Positions 25,453-33,985 of a stretch of DNA of 60,043 bases are shown in pieces (within the stretch, counting starts at the first letter, position 1; each line of letters starts with the position of its first letter). The stretch spans positions 1-60,043 of the forward strand of contig DASYAE010000073.1 in assembly GCA_036501535.1 (NCBI GenBank), in the 5' to 3' direction. This DNA comes from DASYAE01 sp036501535. GTDB lineage: Bacteria; Actinomycetota; Actinomycetes; Streptomycetales; Catenulisporaceae. The position numbers and the translations under genes were made by a program. The notes beneath the pieces were generated by a model that had not been told where the DNA came from, ran no database searches, and saw only the letters and a program-made list of their open reading frames with translations.

Positions 25453-26448
25453 TTACCCGGATTTCCGCCCCTCATAGAGCACGTCCACGGACCGGGTGTG
25501 AAAACCGAGGGCCTCGTACAGATGGAGGGCGGGGGCGTTGTCCCCCTCGACGTACAGGATCACAGTATCCATGCCTTGCTGCATCTGCCCGCTCAGGCTG
25601 CGCAGATGGTGTAGTCCGGCCAGCGCGAGCGCTCGGCCGAGGCCGCGCGAGCCGCTGTCCGGGGCGACGCCGAGGACGTAGATCTCGCCGACCGGGCGGC
25701 CGCCGTTCTCGGCGTCCGTGGCGGCGTGGACCTTGGTCCAGTGGAAGCCGACCAGCCGGCCCGCGCGCTCGGCCAGGAAGAATCCGGCCGGGTCGAACCA
25801 GGGCTCGGTCATCCGCTCGTCCAGGTCCCGGCGGGTCCAGGCGCCCTGCTCCGGATGGTGCGCGAAGGCCGCGGTGTTCAGCTCGAGCCAGGCCTCCTCG
25901 TCCTGCCCCGGCCGGAAGGTGCGTATAACCGTGTCCTCCGGGGCCGGGCTTTCTGCGGGCACTTTGGCCAGCTCGAGCTCCATGATCCGCAGCTCGCGTA
26001 TCGGCGTGAAGCCCAGGTGCACAGCGAGCCGTCCGGCTTCAGGTAGATCTCCGTGCGCCCAAGCGCTCAGCGCGCCGTCGCCGGGCGCCGCGTCCACCGC
26101 GGCTTCGACCAGCGCGGTGCCTATCCCGTGCCTGCGCGCATGCGGTGCCACACACAGCTCCGCGACTCGCCCGCCGTCCTCGTCCGCCGGGCCCATGAAC
26201 GCGTATCCGAACACGCCGGGCTCACCGGCGCCATTCACATGTCCGCGCCATAACAGATGCGTCGCGCCCTCGCGACCGTTGGCGACCGCGAGCCGGGCGT
26301 TCTCGTTGACCGGCATGACGCCGTCAGCGGCCGCCACCGTCTCCAGCAGCCGTTCGACGGCCTCCCGGTCGTCCGGCGTAAGCCGCCCGGCGATCGCCTC
26401 GACTCTCATAGCGCCCATGCTCGTACCGCCGGGATGTATATCTGTCAC
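25453..26448 (-). CDS. mshD: Mycothiol synthase (MshD)
   Basis: A 331-residue protein with two GNAT acetyltransferase domains. It acetylates Cys-GlcN-Ins with acetyl-CoA, the last step of mycothiol synthesis. The N-terminal domain has VAELCVAPHARRHGIGTALV. The active C-terminal domain has IYVLGVAPDSGSRGLGRALA (acetyl-CoA loop) and ends VEGDNAPALHLYEALGFHTR. The GTG start at 26448 is supported by TAATCT 6 nt upstream (26455-26460, minus strand), which suggests a leaderless transcript. ATG 26418 or 26409 are internal alternatives. It lies downstream of glnR. Confidence 0.93.
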   Translation of the reverse strand: MTDIHPGGTSMGAMRVEAIAGRLTPDDREAVERLLETVAAADGVMPVNENARLAVANGREGATHLLWRGHVNGAGEPGVFGYAFMGPADEDGGRVAELCVAPHARRHGIGTALVEAAVDAAPGDGALSAWAHGDLPEAGRLAVHLGFTPIRELRIMELELAKVPAESPAPEDTVIRTFRPGQDEEAWLELNTAAFAHHPEQGAWTRRDLDERMTEPWFDPAGFFLAERAGRLVGFHWTKVHAATDAENGGRPVGEIYVLGVAPDSGSRGLGRALALAGLHHLRSLSGQMQQGMDTVILYVEGDNAPALHLYEALGFHTRSVDVLYEGRKSG

Positions 26449-26525
26449 GTGGTCAGATTAGGCACACGCGCCTCGTTGCGCTTTCCAGAGATTCCCGGCA
26501 GCGCGCGCTCACGCCCGGTTCGGGC

Positions 26526-27242
26526 TCACACGTGGACCGGCGGCAGCACGTCCCGCTCGGAGCGCTTCTCCGGGTTGACGAACCGGTAACCGACATTGCG
26601 CACGGTCCCGATCAGCTGCTCGTGCTCGGCGCCGAGCTTGGCCCGCAGCCGCCGCACGTGCACGTCCACGGTCCGGGTGCCGCCGAAGTAGTCGTAGCCC
26701 CAGACCTCCTGCAGCAGCTGGGCCCGGGTGAACACCCGGCCGGGGTGCTGCGCGAGGTACTTGAGTAGCTCGAACTCCTTGAAGGTCAGGTCCAGCACCC
26801 GGCTGCGCAGCCGCGCGGTGTAGGTCGCCTCGTCGATGGTCAGGTCCCCGTTGCGGATCTCCAGCGGCACGTCCTCGGCGCCCGCGGCGGCGGCCAGCCG
26901 GCCCACCGCGAGCCGGATCCGGGCCTCCACCTCGGCCGGCCCGGCCGTCTCGAGCAGCACGTCGTCCACGCCCCACTCCGCAGTGACCGCGGCCAGCCCG
27001 CCCTCGGTGGTGATCAGCAGCATCGGGCAGTCCAGCCCGGTGGTCCGCAGCACGCGGCACAGCGAGCGCGCGGCGGGCAGCTCGCGGCGCCCGTCGACCA
27101 GCAGCAGGTCAGCCGGGGCGGTGTCCATGAGGGCGGCCGCCTCGGCCGGCGCGACGCGGACCGTGTGCAGGAGTAGGCCGAGCGCGGGGAGTACTTCCGC
27201 CGAGGGGGTGAGGGCGTTGGTCAGCAACAGAAGTGTGGCCAT
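26526..27242 (-). CDS. glnR: GlnR, global nitrogen regulator (OmpR-family)
   Basis: A 238-residue response-regulator-like protein that matches actinobacterial GlnR as I remember it: MATLLLLTNALTPSAEVLPA at the start and LVDGRRELPAARSLCRVLR. The winged helix carries LDLTFKEFELLKYLAQHPGR then VFTRAQLLQEVWGYDYFGGT. GlnR works without a cognate kinase; its receiver is atypical and phosphorylation-independent. It controls glnA, amtB, nir and related genes. I chose ATG 27242 because the protein begins exactly with the conserved GlnR N-terminus. A much longer frame to 29060 is only antisense to other genes. Confidence 0.94.
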   Translation of the reverse strand: MATLLLLTNALTPSAEVLPALGLLLHTVRVAPAEAAALMDTAPADLLLVDGRRELPAARSLCRVLRTTGLDCPMLLITTEGGLAAVTAEWGVDDVLLETAGPAEVEARIRLAVGRLAAAAGAEDVPLEIRNGDLTIDEATYTARLRSRVLDLTFKEFELLKYLAQHPGRVFTRAQLLQEVWGYDYFGGTRTVDVHVRRLRAKLGAEHEQLIGTVRNVGYRFVNPEKRSERDVLPPVHV

Positions 27243-27548
27243 GTCGAGGGTCGGTCCTTCCGCCGTGCCGCACGGGTGCCGCCCGGTCGCGATCCGGTGA
27301 GACCGCTTCCGCCCGGCGCCCACACCGCGAGCTGCTGTTGTGTGGCTTAGGAAATGTGTCGTTAAAACACACGAAGGACCCAGCGGCTTCATCGCGCGGA
27401 TCCTCTTTTCGCAGGATAGCCGACATGACCGGGGCGTGTCTGCCAGGTGAAGTGGTTTTCTCGTCATCGGGCCGCGGCGGGTACCGTATCCGTACGCGTA
27501 GGGCACACTAGCGAGGCACGGCTGGACTGGGAGGAGGGGCGTCTGCGC

Positions 27549-27812
27549 ATGGCCACCACAGTGCTGCGGTACTGGGCCGCGGCCCGCGAAGCGGCCGGCG
27601 CGGCCCAGGAGGAGGTCACCGCGACGACGCTGGCCGAAGCCCTGTCCGCGGCGATCGTCAGCCGGGGAGCGCAGGGGAAGGCACTGGCCGGGGTGTTCGC
27701 GCACTGCTCCTACCTGGTCGACGGCAACCCGGTGGGCCGGCGCGATCCGGACTCGGTGCGGCTCGCCCCCGGCGCCGTGGTCGAGGTGCTGCCGCCCTTC
27801 GCCGGTGGGTGA
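27549..27812 (+). CDS. MoaD/ThiS-family sulfur carrier protein
   Basis: An 87-residue beta-grasp protein ending in the required Gly-Gly (VVEVLPPFAGG), which is thiocarboxylated by an E1-like enzyme. It opens with VLRYWAAAREAAG, like MoaD, the small subunit of molybdopterin synthase. Neither MoaE nor an adenylyltransferase is in the window, so molybdopterin, thiamine or another thiolation route cannot be separated. GGAGG lies about 15 nt before ATG 27549. It is divergent from glnR; 27243-27548 should hold both promoters, including an AT-rich patch at 27343-27375. Confidence 0.8.
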   Translation: MATTVLRYWAAAREAAGAAQEEVTATTLAEALSAAIVSRGAQGKALAGVFAHCSYLVDGNPVGRRDPDSVRLAPGAVVEVLPPFAGG

Positions 27813-27842
27813 GCGCGGTGAGCAGAGGGTGAGCAGGTCGCG

Positions 27843-29396
27843 ATGACGTCCGACTACGACCCGTATTTCGACTCCGGCCCGCAGCAGCCGCCGGCCGAGC
27901 CCGGCGCCGGGACAGGCCGCCGCCGCCGACGCGATCCAGGGCCGGGCGGCGAGGACTCTGGCCACCCGGGCTATCAGGACATCGGCCAGGACCAGGGATA
28001 CCAGGAGCAGCACAACGACCGTGCCGGGAGGCACGGTCACGATATCCACCCGCAGCCGTCCTATCCCGACTACGGCGGCTATCCCGACCAGCATGGCGGC
28101 GGTCCGTACCCGGAGCAGTTTCCAGACGCCGGGTCGCACGATCCGCAATGGGAGAACTCGGGCCTGGGCTGGGACCAGCGGGAGTGGAACGAGGCGCAGC
28201 GGGTCGAGACGCCTTTCGACCCGCGCCGCGAGCTGAGCCATCAGAGCTGGCCGGAGGCCGAGCGGCGGCGCGAGAACCCACCCGATTTCACCGACCCCGC
28301 CGCGTATCCGCCCTACGAGGAATACTCCGAGCCCGACCAGCCCGACCGGCCGCAGCGCCCCGACGCCCGCCGCGGGGTCGGATTCGACGGGATCGACGGG
28401 ATGGCCCGGCGCCCGTCGGCGGCGGAAGTCGACGAGCCGGACGAGCCGGCCCGCTATGCCGAGCCGTACCGCGAGCCTGAGCAGCTCCGTGTTCCTGAAC
28501 AGCACCGTGTGCCTGAGCAGTTCCGCGAGGCCGAGCCGTTCGGCGGGACTGATCCGTTCCGCGAGCCCGAGCAGTTCCGCGAGCCGGCTCGACCCGGCGA
28601 GCAGACCATCCCGCCGGAGCCCGAGGCGTCCGAGGCCGCCGGCGTCTCTGCCGTCTCCCTGGCCAACGGCGCAGGTGCCTTCGGCGCCGCGGGTATCGCG
28701 GTCCTGATCGGGATAACCGCCATCGCGTCCGCCAAGGGGCTCGCGATCGTGGTCGGGCTGAGCCAGATCGGCCTCGCGGTCGGCTGGGCGCGCACCGCCG
28801 GCCTGGAGAAGGACCGCCGGACCGTCGCGCTCATCGCCCTGATCGGCCTCGGCGCCACCGCCGTGGCCTACCAGATCCGGTCCGGCCCCGCGGTCGGCGA
28901 CGCCGGCTCGGTGCTCGGCGCGGGCTTCGTCGTGCTCGCCGCGGACCAGCTGTTCCGCCGCGACCCCGGCCGCGCCCGGCACAAGTCGGAGGTCCTGGCG
29001 GCCGCCGCGGCGGGAGCCGCCTTCGCGGTGCTGCCGGCCGGATACCTCGTGGCCCAGCATCAGGCTTCGAAGCTGGCCGGCTCCAGCGCGCTCGCCGCGG
29101 CGGTCGCCGTGCTGTGTACCGCGCTGATCGGCGGTGGCCGCCGTCCGATGGGTGATGTCGCCGGTGTCGCCGCGGCAGCGATGGTCGGTGCCTTAGGCGC
29201 GATCAGCCTTAGTTCGCCGGCCGGGGTGAAGGGCGGTGCCATCGCCGGAGTTGCGGCTGGCCTGTTCGGCCTTGCCGCGTCACGCGTCGTGACCCGCCTA
29301 GGTGATGAGGGGTCAGATATCCGCATCATCGCCCAAGTCCTGCCCGCCGCCTTCGCCGGGACCGCAGCGGCAATAGCCGCACTCGCGCTGCGATAG
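27843..29396 (+). CDS. Multi-pass membrane protein with long disordered N-terminus
   Basis: A 517-residue protein. The first 255 residues are a hydrophilic region rich in P, E, R, Q and D, with repeats of EPEQFRVPEQ type near 210-250. The C-terminal half carries about eight hydrophobic segments (for example FGAAGIAVLIGITAIASAK and TVALIALIGLGATAVAYQI). The segments are Ala/Gly-rich, with few charged residues between them. It starts 30 nt after the MoaD-like stop with an RBS (GCAGG), so the two may be co-transcribed. I do not recognise a transporter family. The disordered region probably faces the cytoplasm, because there is no signal peptide. Confidence 0.7.
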   Translation: MTSDYDPYFDSGPQQPPAEPGAGTGRRRRRDPGPGGEDSGHPGYQDIGQDQGYQEQHNDRAGRHGHDIHPQPSYPDYGGYPDQHGGGPYPEQFPDAGSHDPQWENSGLGWDQREWNEAQRVETPFDPRRELSHQSWPEAERRRENPPDFTDPAAYPPYEEYSEPDQPDRPQRPDARRGVGFDGIDGMARRPSAAEVDEPDEPARYAEPYREPEQLRVPEQHRVPEQFREAEPFGGTDPFREPEQFREPARPGEQTIPPEPEASEAAGVSAVSLANGAGAFGAAGIAVLIGITAIASAKGLAIVVGLSQIGLAVGWARTAGLEKDRRTVALIALIGLGATAVAYQIRSGPAVGDAGSVLGAGFVVLAADQLFRRDPGRARHKSEVLAAAAAGAAFAVLPAGYLVAQHQASKLAGSSALAAAVAVLCTALIGGGRRPMGDVAGVAAAAMVGALGAISLSSPAGVKGGAIAGVAAGLFGLAASRVVTRLGDEGSDIRIIAQVLPAAFAGTAAAIAALALR

Positions 29397-29525
29397 CCAG
29401 CAGCCAATAGCTAATACAGCGGCCTCAGCGGGCCGACGGCATATCGACACGATCGCGAACAGAGCGGGTCCGATCTGTGACGCCGACCGATCCCGGAGGA
29501 GCCGCCGGAGAGCTACGCTCAAAGC

Positions 29526-30554
29526 GTGACCGCGGCGAACCCGGACGACCACGACCGTTTCTACGGATCCCCACCGCCCCCTCGGCCGGCTGATCCGCCC
29601 GACGGCGCGGCCCCGGGCAGGGCGTACCGCGAACCCACCTACCAAGAGCCTTCCGGGGGCGGCTATCCCAGCAGCCCCCCGCGCGGCTATTCGAACTACA
29701 GCGAACGAGCGCCCGAGCCGACCTACGCCCAACGCGCGCCTGAACCGACGCTGCGTTACGAGGCGCCCGAGCCGACCATGCGCCGCGGGGAGCCGCCCGA
29801 ATACGCGCCGTCCACGCCGTCGCCCTCCGCGGGACTGCCTCCGCCGCGCAAGCGCAGGCGCTGGGTCAGGCGACTCGCCATCACGCTCGGCATCCTGCTC
29901 GTCCTGCTGGTTGCAGCGGACCGGGTCAGCGTCATCGTGGCCCAGAACGTGGCCGCCACGCAGGTGCAGAAGGAACAGAACCTGCCGCAGAAGCCGGGCA
30001 TCAGCATCAAGGGCTTCCCGTTCCTGACCCAGGTGGCCAGCCGCGACTTCAGCCACATCGCCGTCGACATCCACGGCCTCCAGTCGACCGGCGTGCCGAT
30101 CACCGACCTGCACGCCGATCTCTACGGCGTGCACGTCGACTCCAGCTTCAACGGCGGCACCGCGGACACGGTCAACGCCGTCGCCCAGCTCAGCTACAGC
30201 GCCATCGACACCGCGGTGAACCAGCAGATCGAGCAGGGGTTCGGACAGGTCACCGTCAGCGAGGGCACCGGCAACCAGCTCCAGGCGAGCTTCACGGTCC
30301 TCGGGGTCTCCGTCTCCGCCTCGGTGTCGATCACGGTCGCGCCGAACAACACGATCGACGTGAAGTCCGGCCAGGTGAACTCGCCGCTGTCCGGCCTGCT
30401 CAACCTCGGGAACACCTCCTTCAGCACCTCCTTCCAGCTGAAGAACCTGCCGTTCGGCATCCAGTTGAACGGGATCCAGGTCACCAAGAACTACGTCGGC
30501 GTCACGGCGACCGGCCACAACGTCCCGCTGCAGGCGAGTTCCTCGAACGGCTGA
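29526..30554 (+). CDS. DUF2993 (LmeA-like) membrane-anchored protein
   Basis: A 342-residue protein. Residues 1-110 are Pro/Glu-rich with APEPT repeats. A basic cluster RKRRRWVRR precedes one transmembrane helix (about 118-135), and the rest is extracellular. The outer part has the DUF2993 pattern, ISIKGFPFLTQVASRDFSHI and IHGLQSTGVPITDLHADLYG, with a TULIP-like lipid-binding fold. Mycobacterial LmeA of this family supports lipomannan elongation. GTG 29526 is preceded by TACGCT at 29514-29519 (6-nt gap), so the transcript is probably leaderless. Confidence 0.82.
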   Translation: MTAANPDDHDRFYGSPPPPRPADPPDGAAPGRAYREPTYQEPSGGGYPSSPPRGYSNYSERAPEPTYAQRAPEPTLRYEAPEPTMRRGEPPEYAPSTPSPSAGLPPPRKRRRWVRRLAITLGILLVLLVAADRVSVIVAQNVAATQVQKEQNLPQKPGISIKGFPFLTQVASRDFSHIAVDIHGLQSTGVPITDLHADLYGVHVDSSFNGGTADTVNAVAQLSYSAIDTAVNQQIEQGFGQVTVSEGTGNQLQASFTVLGVSVSASVSITVAPNNTIDVKSGQVNSPLSGLLNLGNTSFSTSFQLKNLPFGIQLNGIQVTKNYVGVTATGHNVPLQASSSNG

Positions 30555-30622
30555 GCGGGGCGCCGGCGCCCGGTTTGCCCCGGGATTCGGCTGAGACAGA
30601 AGTCTCGGTATCCGAGATGTTC

Positions 30623-30652
30623 GTGACAGTCCGGCCGGGCCGCACGTAAACT
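30623..30652 (+). promoter_or_regulatory. Promoter of the sulfur operon leader
   Basis: GTGACA (30623-30628) and TAAACT (30647-30652) are spaced by 18 bp. The -10 box ends 7 nt before the leader-peptide ATG at 30660, so transcription should begin at or next to that ATG. Confidence 0.6.
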
Positions 30653-30659
30653 CGGCCCC

Positions 30660-30740
30660 ATGAAGCGGCAGGCAGAGCTCACCAAGCGACGCGCAGTCGA
30701 CTTGTGTCGCGTTGCCGCCTGCCTGTGTTGTCGTCCCTGA
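30660..30740 (+). CDS. Cys-rich leader peptide of the sulfurtransferase operon
   Basis: A 26-residue ORF starting MKRQAELTKRRAVDLCRVAA and ending CLCCRP before TGA. It contains four Cys codons, three of them in the last six residues. This matches the short leader peptides known ahead of thiosulfate sulfurtransferase genes in actinomycetes. Ribosome stalling at the Cys codons is a reasonable model for sensing cysteine supply; this is established only by analogy. No RBS is present; the promoter spacing implies leaderless translation. 30741-30971 lies between leader and enzyme gene and includes a small hairpin (GACGGC at 30865-30870 with 30876-30881). Confidence 0.75.
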   Translation: MKRQAELTKRRAVDLCRVAACLCCRP

Positions 30741-30971
30741 ACGACGCGCCGCCACGGCCGGGCTGGTCACCGCGACACCGCGGAAGCCCGGTCAGCAAGG
30801 CGCCCGCCGGTGTCCTGTCCCAGCCCCGCCGGACCGCTTCGTGAGACGAATGCCCGAGATCCGAGACGGCGTCAGGCCGTCACCACGCTGCGCGGTCCGG
30901 CCGCGAGCGGCGATCGAGCCGTCTCGCCCGTACATCCGAGAACCACCCCACAGAGCATCAGGAGATCGCTC

Positions 30972-31805
30972 ATGAGCCGCACCGACGTCCTGGTCGACGC
31001 CGACTGGGTCGAGGCACACCTGGACGACCCGAAGGTCGTCGTCGTCGAGGTCGACGAGGACACCTCCGCCTACGACAAGAACCACATCCGCAACGCCATC
31101 CGGATCGACTGGAAGAAGGACCTCCAGGACCCGGTGCGCCGCGACTTCGTGTCCAAGGAGCAGTTCGAGGCGCTGCTGTCCGAGCGCGGCGTCGCGAACG
31201 ACGACACGGTGGTGCTGTACGGCGGCAACAACAACTGGTTCGCCGCGTACGCGTACTGGTACTTCAAGCTGTACGGCCACCAGGACGTCAAGCTGCTCGA
31301 CGGCGGGCGCAAGAAGTGGGAGCTGGACTCCCGGGACCTGGTCGTCGAGCAGCACGCCCGGCCCGCGGCCAGCTACACCGCGCAGCCGCAGGACCTGGCC
31401 ATCCGGGCCTTCCGGGACGAGGTGGTGGCCGCGATCGGGGCGAAGAACCTGGTCGACGTGCGCTCCCCGGACGAGTTCTCCGGCAAGCTGCTGGCCCCGG
31501 CGCACCTGCCGCAGGAGCAGTCGCAGCGGCCCGGCCACGTGCCGAGCGCGAAGAACATCCCGTGGTCGAAGTCGGCCAACGACGACGGCACCTTCCGCTC
31601 GGACGGCGAGCTGACCGAGCTGTACTCCGGCGAGGGCGTGGACCTGGCCAAGGACACCATCGCGTACTGCCGGATCGGCGAGCGCTCGGCGCACACCTGG
31701 TTCGTGCTGCACGAACTGCTCGGCCAGCCGAACGTGAAGAACTACGACGGCTCGTGGACCGAGTACGGCTCCCTGGTCGGCGTGCCGATCGAGCTCGGCG
31801 CCTGA
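30972..31805 (+). CDS. Thiosulfate sulfurtransferase (two-domain rhodanese)
   Basis: A 277-residue tandem rhodanese that transfers sulfane sulfur from thiosulfate to an acceptor such as cyanide or a thiol. Domain 1 (about 1-130) lacks the catalytic Cys (GGNNNWFAAYAYWYF). Domain 2 carries the active site YCRIGERSAHTW with C233. ATG 30972 has a good RBS (AGGAG, 7-nt gap). The first gene of a block with DUF1416 and DsrE proteins, under the Cys-rich leader. This actinobacterial enzyme is often labelled CysA or SseA, so I leave the symbol open. Confidence 0.92.
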   Translation: MSRTDVLVDADWVEAHLDDPKVVVVEVDEDTSAYDKNHIRNAIRIDWKKDLQDPVRRDFVSKEQFEALLSERGVANDDTVVLYGGNNNWFAAYAYWYFKLYGHQDVKLLDGGRKKWELDSRDLVVEQHARPAASYTAQPQDLAIRAFRDEVVAAIGAKNLVDVRSPDEFSGKLLAPAHLPQEQSQRPGHVPSAKNIPWSKSANDDGTFRSDGELTELYSGEGVDLAKDTIAYCRIGERSAHTWFVLHELLGQPNVKNYDGSWTEYGSLVGVPIELGA

Positions 31806-31853
31806 CCGGCCCGCGCGACCGGACGAACACGACAGGAACGAGGAGCGAGCATC

Positions 31854-32144
31854 ATGTGCGGAGCCACCAAGGGCGGACTGTCTCGGGAAGGGATCGACGT
31901 GGCGAAGGAGACGATCATCGAGGGCACCGTGCAGCACGACGGCAGCCCGGTCACCGGCTACGTCCGACTGCTGAACCCGGACGGCGAGTTCACCGCCGAG
32001 GTGCCCACTTCGGCCACCGGAGCGTTCCGGTTCTTCGCCGCGCCCGGCCAGTGGACCCTGCGCGCCCTCGTGCCCGGCGGCAGCGCCGACCGCGCGGTGG
32101 TCGCGGTCCAGGGCGAGGTCGCCGAGGTCCGGATCGCGGTCTGA
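31854..32144 (+). CDS. DUF1416 family protein
   Basis: A 96-residue protein beginning MCGATKGGLS and continuing with a small beta-sandwich (TIIEGTVQHDGSPVTGYVRL, then FRFFAAPGQWTLRAL). The DUF1416 family almost always follows the sulfurtransferase in actinobacteria, as here (48 bp gap), and its conserved N-terminal Cys fits a sulfur-relay role. That role is inferred from neighbourhood only. Confidence 0.85.
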   Translation: MCGATKGGLSREGIDVAKETIIEGTVQHDGSPVTGYVRLLNPDGEFTAEVPTSATGAFRFFAAPGQWTLRALVPGGSADRAVVAVQGEVAEVRIAV

Positions 32145-32163
32145 CCGGACGGCGCGGCGCCGG

Positions 32164-32583
32164 TCAGTAGACCAGCGCCTGCACTCCCTCGGCCAGCACC
32201 TCTTGGACGAACAGCTGCGCCCCGGCGATCCTGACGCCGGGGCGCAGGTCGTCCTCGGAGATGCCGCGCCGCGCGGCGCACTGCGTGCACAGCGACACGG
32301 TGCCCTCGGCGAGGATCGCGGTGAGCAGGTCTTCCAGCGGCGCGGCATGCGGCAGCTCGAACTCGGCGGCCCGGCCGGGCAGCGCGAACCAGGACGACTC
32401 GCCGGTCAGCCACAGCGAGACCTGCGCGCCCGAGGCCGTCGCGAGCGCCGCCACCGTGAATGCCTGCGAGCAGCGCTCCGGCGCGTCCGCCCCGGCGGTC
32501 ACTTTCACCACCAGGCTGCGCGGATTCCGGGGGCGCACGCCCTGCGCGGCCGGCTGATCCGGCCGGTCCGTCTGATCATTCAT
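32164..32583 (-). CDS. DsrE/DsrF-like family protein
   Basis: A 139-residue protein with the DsrE fold: SLVVKVTAGADAPERCSQAF, ASGAQVSLWLTGESSW, and GTVSLCTQCAARRGI. The two Cys of CTQC and one in ERCSQ are candidates for persulfide transfer. It converges on the rhodanese-DUF1416 pair with a 19-bp gap and completes a sulfur-handling block. TAAGGT lies 6 nt before ATG 32583 (32590-32595, minus strand), indicating a leaderless transcript. Confidence 0.75.
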   Translation of the reverse strand: MNDQTDRPDQPAAQGVRPRNPRSLVVKVTAGADAPERCSQAFTVAALATASGAQVSLWLTGESSWFALPGRAAEFELPHAAPLEDLLTAILAEGTVSLCTQCAARRGISEDDLRPGVRIAGAQLFVQEVLAEGVQALVY

Positions 32584-32693
32584 GGCCGCACCTTATGCCC
32601 GCGGCCGCCGTGCAGCCGTAGAATCGGACGGTCCGCGGCCCGAGCGCCGTGGGTCGCAGCCGCCATGGACACAGCGCCGAGGAGCCGAGTGCC

Positions 32694-32795
32694 GTGCAGA
32701 CCTTCTTCACCATCCTGCTCGTGGTGATGTTCCTGATGGTGACCTGGTTCGCCGCCTTCGTCGTGGTCCGGCTGTTCAAGCAGCAGGGCCGGTAG
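32694..32795 (+). CDS. 33-residue single-pass membrane miniprotein
   Basis: GTG 32694 is preceded by GAGGAG with a 9-nt gap and encodes 33 residues. Nearly all of it is one hydrophobic helix (FFTILLVVMFLMVTWFAAFV), followed by a basic tail (RLFKQQGR). It begins about 110 bp after the divergent DsrE start and ends 14 bp before the nitrobindin-like gene. It looks like a real small membrane protein with the basic end in the cytoplasm. Function unknown. Confidence 0.6.
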   Translation: MQTFFTILLVVMFLMVTWFAAFVVVRLFKQQGR

Positions 32796-32808
32796 GGCGG
32801 AGCGCGCG

Positions 32809-33393
32809 ATGAGCACCGAGAACGGGGCCGCCGAAAACGGCGGCGCCGGCGCCGGGGCGGCGCTGCACGTCGGTTTCCAGATCCCGGCCGACCTCGACCC
32901 GGTGCTGGTGCCGGTGGCCTTCCTGATCGGCCGCTGGGCCGGCGCGGGCCTCGGCCAGTACCCGACCATCGAGGACTTCCGGTTCGGCCAGGAGATCACC
33001 TTCGGCTACGTGCCCGGCAAGCCGTTCCTCGACTACGACTCGAAGTCCTGGCTGATCGACGAGGACGGCGCGAAGCTGCGGCCGCTGGCCCGCGAGCACG
33101 GCTACTGGCGGCCGCAGCCGCCGGACCGCGAGGGCGGCCCGCGCCGGCTCGAGGTGCTGCTGGCCCACCCGACCGGCATCGTCGAGGTCTGGCAGGGCGA
33201 GCTGGAGGGGGCGAAGGCGGAGCTGCACACCGACGCCGTCGCCCGCACCGCCACGGCCAAGGAGTACTCCGGCGGGCACCGGCTCTACGGCCTGGTCAAG
33301 GGCGACCTCTACTGGACCTTCGACATGGCCGCGATGGGGCAGCCGCTGCAGAACCACCTGGCCGCCCAGCTCAAGCGGGACACCGCACCCTGA
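32809..33393 (+). CDS. Nitrobindin-like heme-binding beta-barrel protein (FABP family)
   Basis: A 194-residue protein. After a disordered start comes the nitrobindin signature AFLIGRWAGAGLGQYP (GxWxGxG), alternating strands, and a C-terminal QPLQNHLAAQLKR in which the His is the probable proximal heme ligand. Homologues bind ferric heme and isomerise peroxynitrite to nitrate. The neighbouring nur gene suggests a link with metal or oxidative stress. An RBS (GGAG) lies 5-10 nt upstream of ATG 32809. Confidence 0.85.
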   Translation: MSTENGAAENGGAGAGAALHVGFQIPADLDPVLVPVAFLIGRWAGAGLGQYPTIEDFRFGQEITFGYVPGKPFLDYDSKSWLIDEDGAKLRPLAREHGYWRPQPPDREGGPRRLEVLLAHPTGIVEVWQGELEGAKAELHTDAVARTATAKEYSGGHRLYGLVKGDLYWTFDMAAMGQPLQNHLAAQLKRDTAP

Positions 33394-33421
33394 TGCGCGC
33401 CGCGGTCGTAGACTTTCGACC

Positions 33422-33985
33422 GTGGCCAGCAGTCCCCGCCGACCGACCGACGACCCGCCCGCCCGGCCCCGGGCCGACGGGCCGCGCGGTCGTGCCCGCA
33501 ACACGGAGCGGGGCGACCTCTCGGACCGGCTGCGGGCCGGCGGGTACCGCATCACCCCGGCCCGCCAGCTCGTGCTGAACGCGGTCGCCGAGCTGGACCA
33601 CGCCACCCCGGACACGATCTGCGCCGAGGTGCAGCGCACCGCCAGCTCGGTCAACCTCTCCACCGTCTACCGCACCCTCGAGCTGCTCGAAGAGCTCGGC
33701 CTGGTCACGCACACCCACCTCGGCCACGGCTCGCCGACCTACCACATGGCCGCCGAGCAGCAGCACATCCACCTGGTCTGCAACGCCTGCGGCCGGGTCG
33801 AGGAGGCCTCGGCGTCGCTGGCCGACCCGCTGGTCGAGCGGCTGCGCCGGGAGAACGGCTTCGCGGTCGACGTGGCCCACTTCGCGATCTACGGCCAGTG
33901 CGACCAGTGCCACAACGGCCCGCCGCCCAGCCCGGAGCGATCCCGGGAAGACTATGGCCGGCGCGGCGGTTGTGCTGAATCATGA
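33422..33985 (+). CDS. nur: Fur-family regulator, Nur-like (nickel-responsive)
   Basis: A 187-residue Fur-family repressor. The DNA-binding wing region LRAGGYRITPARQLVLNAVA and STVYRTLELLEELGLVTHTH is followed by LGHGSPTYHMAAEQQHIHLV with the His-rich metal site, and by CNACG and CDQC zinc pairs. The whole central part resembles Streptomyces Nur, which represses nickel uptake and sodF. Zur or Fur cannot be fully excluded. GTG 33422 is supported by TAGACT at 33409-33414 (7-nt gap, leaderless). It overlaps ygfZ by ATGA. Confidence 0.82.
   Translation: MASSPRRPTDDPPARPRADGPRGRARNTERGDLSDRLRAGGYRITPARQLVLNAVAELDHATPDTICAEVQRTASSVNLSTVYRTLELLEELGLVTHTHLGHGSPTYHMAAEQQHIHLVCNACGRVEEASASLADPLVERLRRENGFAVDVAHFAIYGQCDQCHNGPPPSPERSREDYGRRGGCAES

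Noticed and set aside
27330..27380. GlnR binding site between glnR and the MoaD-like gene
   Set aside because: The AT-rich patch has GTTAA and GAAG words but not the GTnAC-n6-GaAAC arrangement.
27243..29060. N-terminal extension giving an 844-residue GlnR on the minus strand
   Set aside because: The extra part is antisense to the MoaD-like and membrane-protein genes; GlnR homologues begin at MATLLLLTNAL.
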